Shown here: piece after piece, positions 5,869-6,764 of the stretch | Position numbering within the stretch: position 1 is the stretch's first letter | How the letters are laid out: each line of letters begins with the position of its first letter | NCBI GenBank assembly: GCA_019237515.1 | Contig: JAFAGX010000018.1 | Location: forward strand, 1-6,764 | From: Acidobacteriaceae bacterium | Lineage (GTDB): Bacteria; Acidobacteriota; Terriglobia; Terriglobales; SbA1 | Reading direction: 5' to 3' | Length of the DNA stretch: 6,764 bases | Program-made: the position numbers and the translations under genes | Notes under the pieces: model-generated | Told to the model about the DNA's origin: nothing | Database searches by the model: none | The model's input: only the letters and a program-made list of their open reading frames with translations

Positions 5869-6764
5869 ATGAAGTGGCGCCCCAAGCCCGTCGATTCCGA
5901 GCAGGCCCAGCGCCTCGCCGAGGTGTTGCATGCTGATCCACTTCTGAGCGATCCAAACTTTTCTGCCGTGTTAGCCCGCCTGCTGGTAGCACGAGGAATC
6001 ACCAAGCCAGACGCAGCCACAGATTTCCTTCATCCATCATTGACTCAGCTTTATTCTCCCTACCTGATGATGGGCATGAAATCTGCGCTCGACCGCATCG
6101 ACGCCGCGATTGAGCGTAAAGAGGGAATTCTCATCTACGGCGACTACGATGTGGATGGCACAACCGCTATCGTGATCCTCAAAACTGCCATCGAGCTCTG
6201 CGGCGGCACTCCCGATTTTCACGTCCCTCACCGCATTAAAGAGGGCTACGATCTTCGAGGCGATGTGATCGAGCGCGCGGCCTCAGCCGGCATTCGTCTC
6301 GTGATCAGCGTGGATGCGGGCATCCGCGCTTTTGCTGCGGCCGACACCGCCCGCCGCCTGGGCATCGATCTAATCGTCACAGACCACCATCTTCCCGGAC
6401 CGGATGGAGTGCCACATGCGTTAGCCGTGTTAAATCCAAATCAATCTGGGTGCAGCTATCCATGCAAAGCCCTCTGCGGGGCGGGAGTCGCGTTCAAGTT
6501 GGCGCAAGCTTTGATGGAGCGCCGACTCACAACTCGCGATCAGTCAACTTTGCTGAAGTCATTTGCCAAAATCGCCGCCATCGCGACGATCGCAAATGCT
6601 GTGCCGCTTACTGGCGAGAATCGCATTTTTGCGAAAGTTGGCCTCGAGGCTCTGCGCACCGCCGTGAATCCCGGCCTCAAGGCTCTATTAGAGATTGCCC
6701 ATGTCAGTGGTCGACCTCTGACGTCCGGCGAAGTTGGATTCCGCATCGCACCTCGCATAAACGC
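5869..6764 (+). CDS. recJ: Single-stranded-DNA-specific 5'-3' exonuclease RecJ, 3' end outside window
   Basis: RecJ degrades single-stranded DNA 5' to 3' in recombinational repair, mismatch repair and replication-fork processing. The visible 298 codons cover the N-terminal region and the DHH phosphoesterase domain; the full protein is usually about 570 residues. Seen in order are the family N-terminus (ARGITKPDAATDFLHPSL), motif I YGDYDVDGTTA (Asp92, Asp94, Asp96), motif II SVDAGI (Asp149), motif III TDHH (Asp172, His173, His174), CGAGVAFKL, and motif IV IANAVPLTGENR. The frame runs off the window inside the GFRIAPRINA block. In motif IV the family has IAD.VPL; here Asn243 (AAT at 6595-6597) replaces the aspartate that binds metal in characterised RecJ proteins. 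ATG at 5869 is the only plausible start after the in-frame TGA at 5797. It lies 10 bases after a large inverted repeat and lacks a Shine-Dalgarno sequence. Confidence 0.95.
   Translation, partial: MKWRPKPVDSEQAQRLAEVLHADPLLSDPNFSAVLARLLVARGITKPDAATDFLHPSLTQLYSPYLMMGMKSALDRIDAAIERKEGILIYGDYDVDGTTAIVILKTAIELCGGTPDFHVPHRIKEGYDLRGDVIERAASAGIRLVISVDAGIRAFAAADTARRLGIDLIVTDHHLPGPDGVPHALAVLNPNQSGCSYPCKALCGAGVAFKLAQALMERRLTTRDQSTLLKSFAKIAAIATIANAVPLTGENRIFAKVGLEALRTAVNPGLKALLEIAHVSGRPLTSGEVGFRIAPRIN

Overview
The window looks like chromosomal DNA from a moderately GC-rich soil-type bacterium, most likely an acidobacterium. This is an inference. It rests on a head-to-tail pair of DUF507 genes, two large ArnT/PMT-like membrane glycosyltransferases next to them, the style of the RecJ protein, and mixed GC content (hand-counted 60-base lines range from about 40% to 65%). 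No rRNA, tRNA, CRISPR array, insertion sequence or phage gene is visible.

Layout, left to right. (1) Positions 2-1432, + strand: the 3' part of mmsA, a CoA-acylating methylmalonate-semialdehyde dehydrogenase whose first residues lie outside the window. (2) Positions 5049-1429, - strand: a probable four-gene operon. In transcription order it holds two DUF507 proteins whose reading frames overlap in a GTGA, then two multi-spanning GT-C fold glycosyltransferases separated by 10 bases. The last glycosyltransferase and mmsA are convergent, and their UAG stops share one palindromic CTAG. (3) Positions 5050-5301: a 252-base divergent intergenic region with a fair sigma70-type promoter for the rightward gene and a weaker candidate for the leftward operon. 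(4) Positions 5302-5775, + strand: a small, very acidic protein of unknown function. (5) Positions 5776-5868: an AT-rich gap almost filled by a large imperfect inverted repeat. (6) Positions 5869-6764, + strand: the first half of recJ, cut by the window end.

The glycosyltransferases probably transfer sugars from polyprenyl-phosphate donors to a cell-envelope acceptor, and the DUF507 proteins are uncharacterised helical proteins. MmsA (valine, pyrimidine or inositol catabolism) and RecJ (DNA repair) are unrelated neighbours. The window therefore looks mostly like ordinary chromosome, with no clear new multi-gene system. The points most worth a second look are the Asp-to-Asn change at a normally invariant metal-site position of RecJ, the inverted repeat just before recJ, the tandem DUF507 pair coupled to glycosyltransferases, the shared-stop convergent overlap, and the unrecognised acidic protein.
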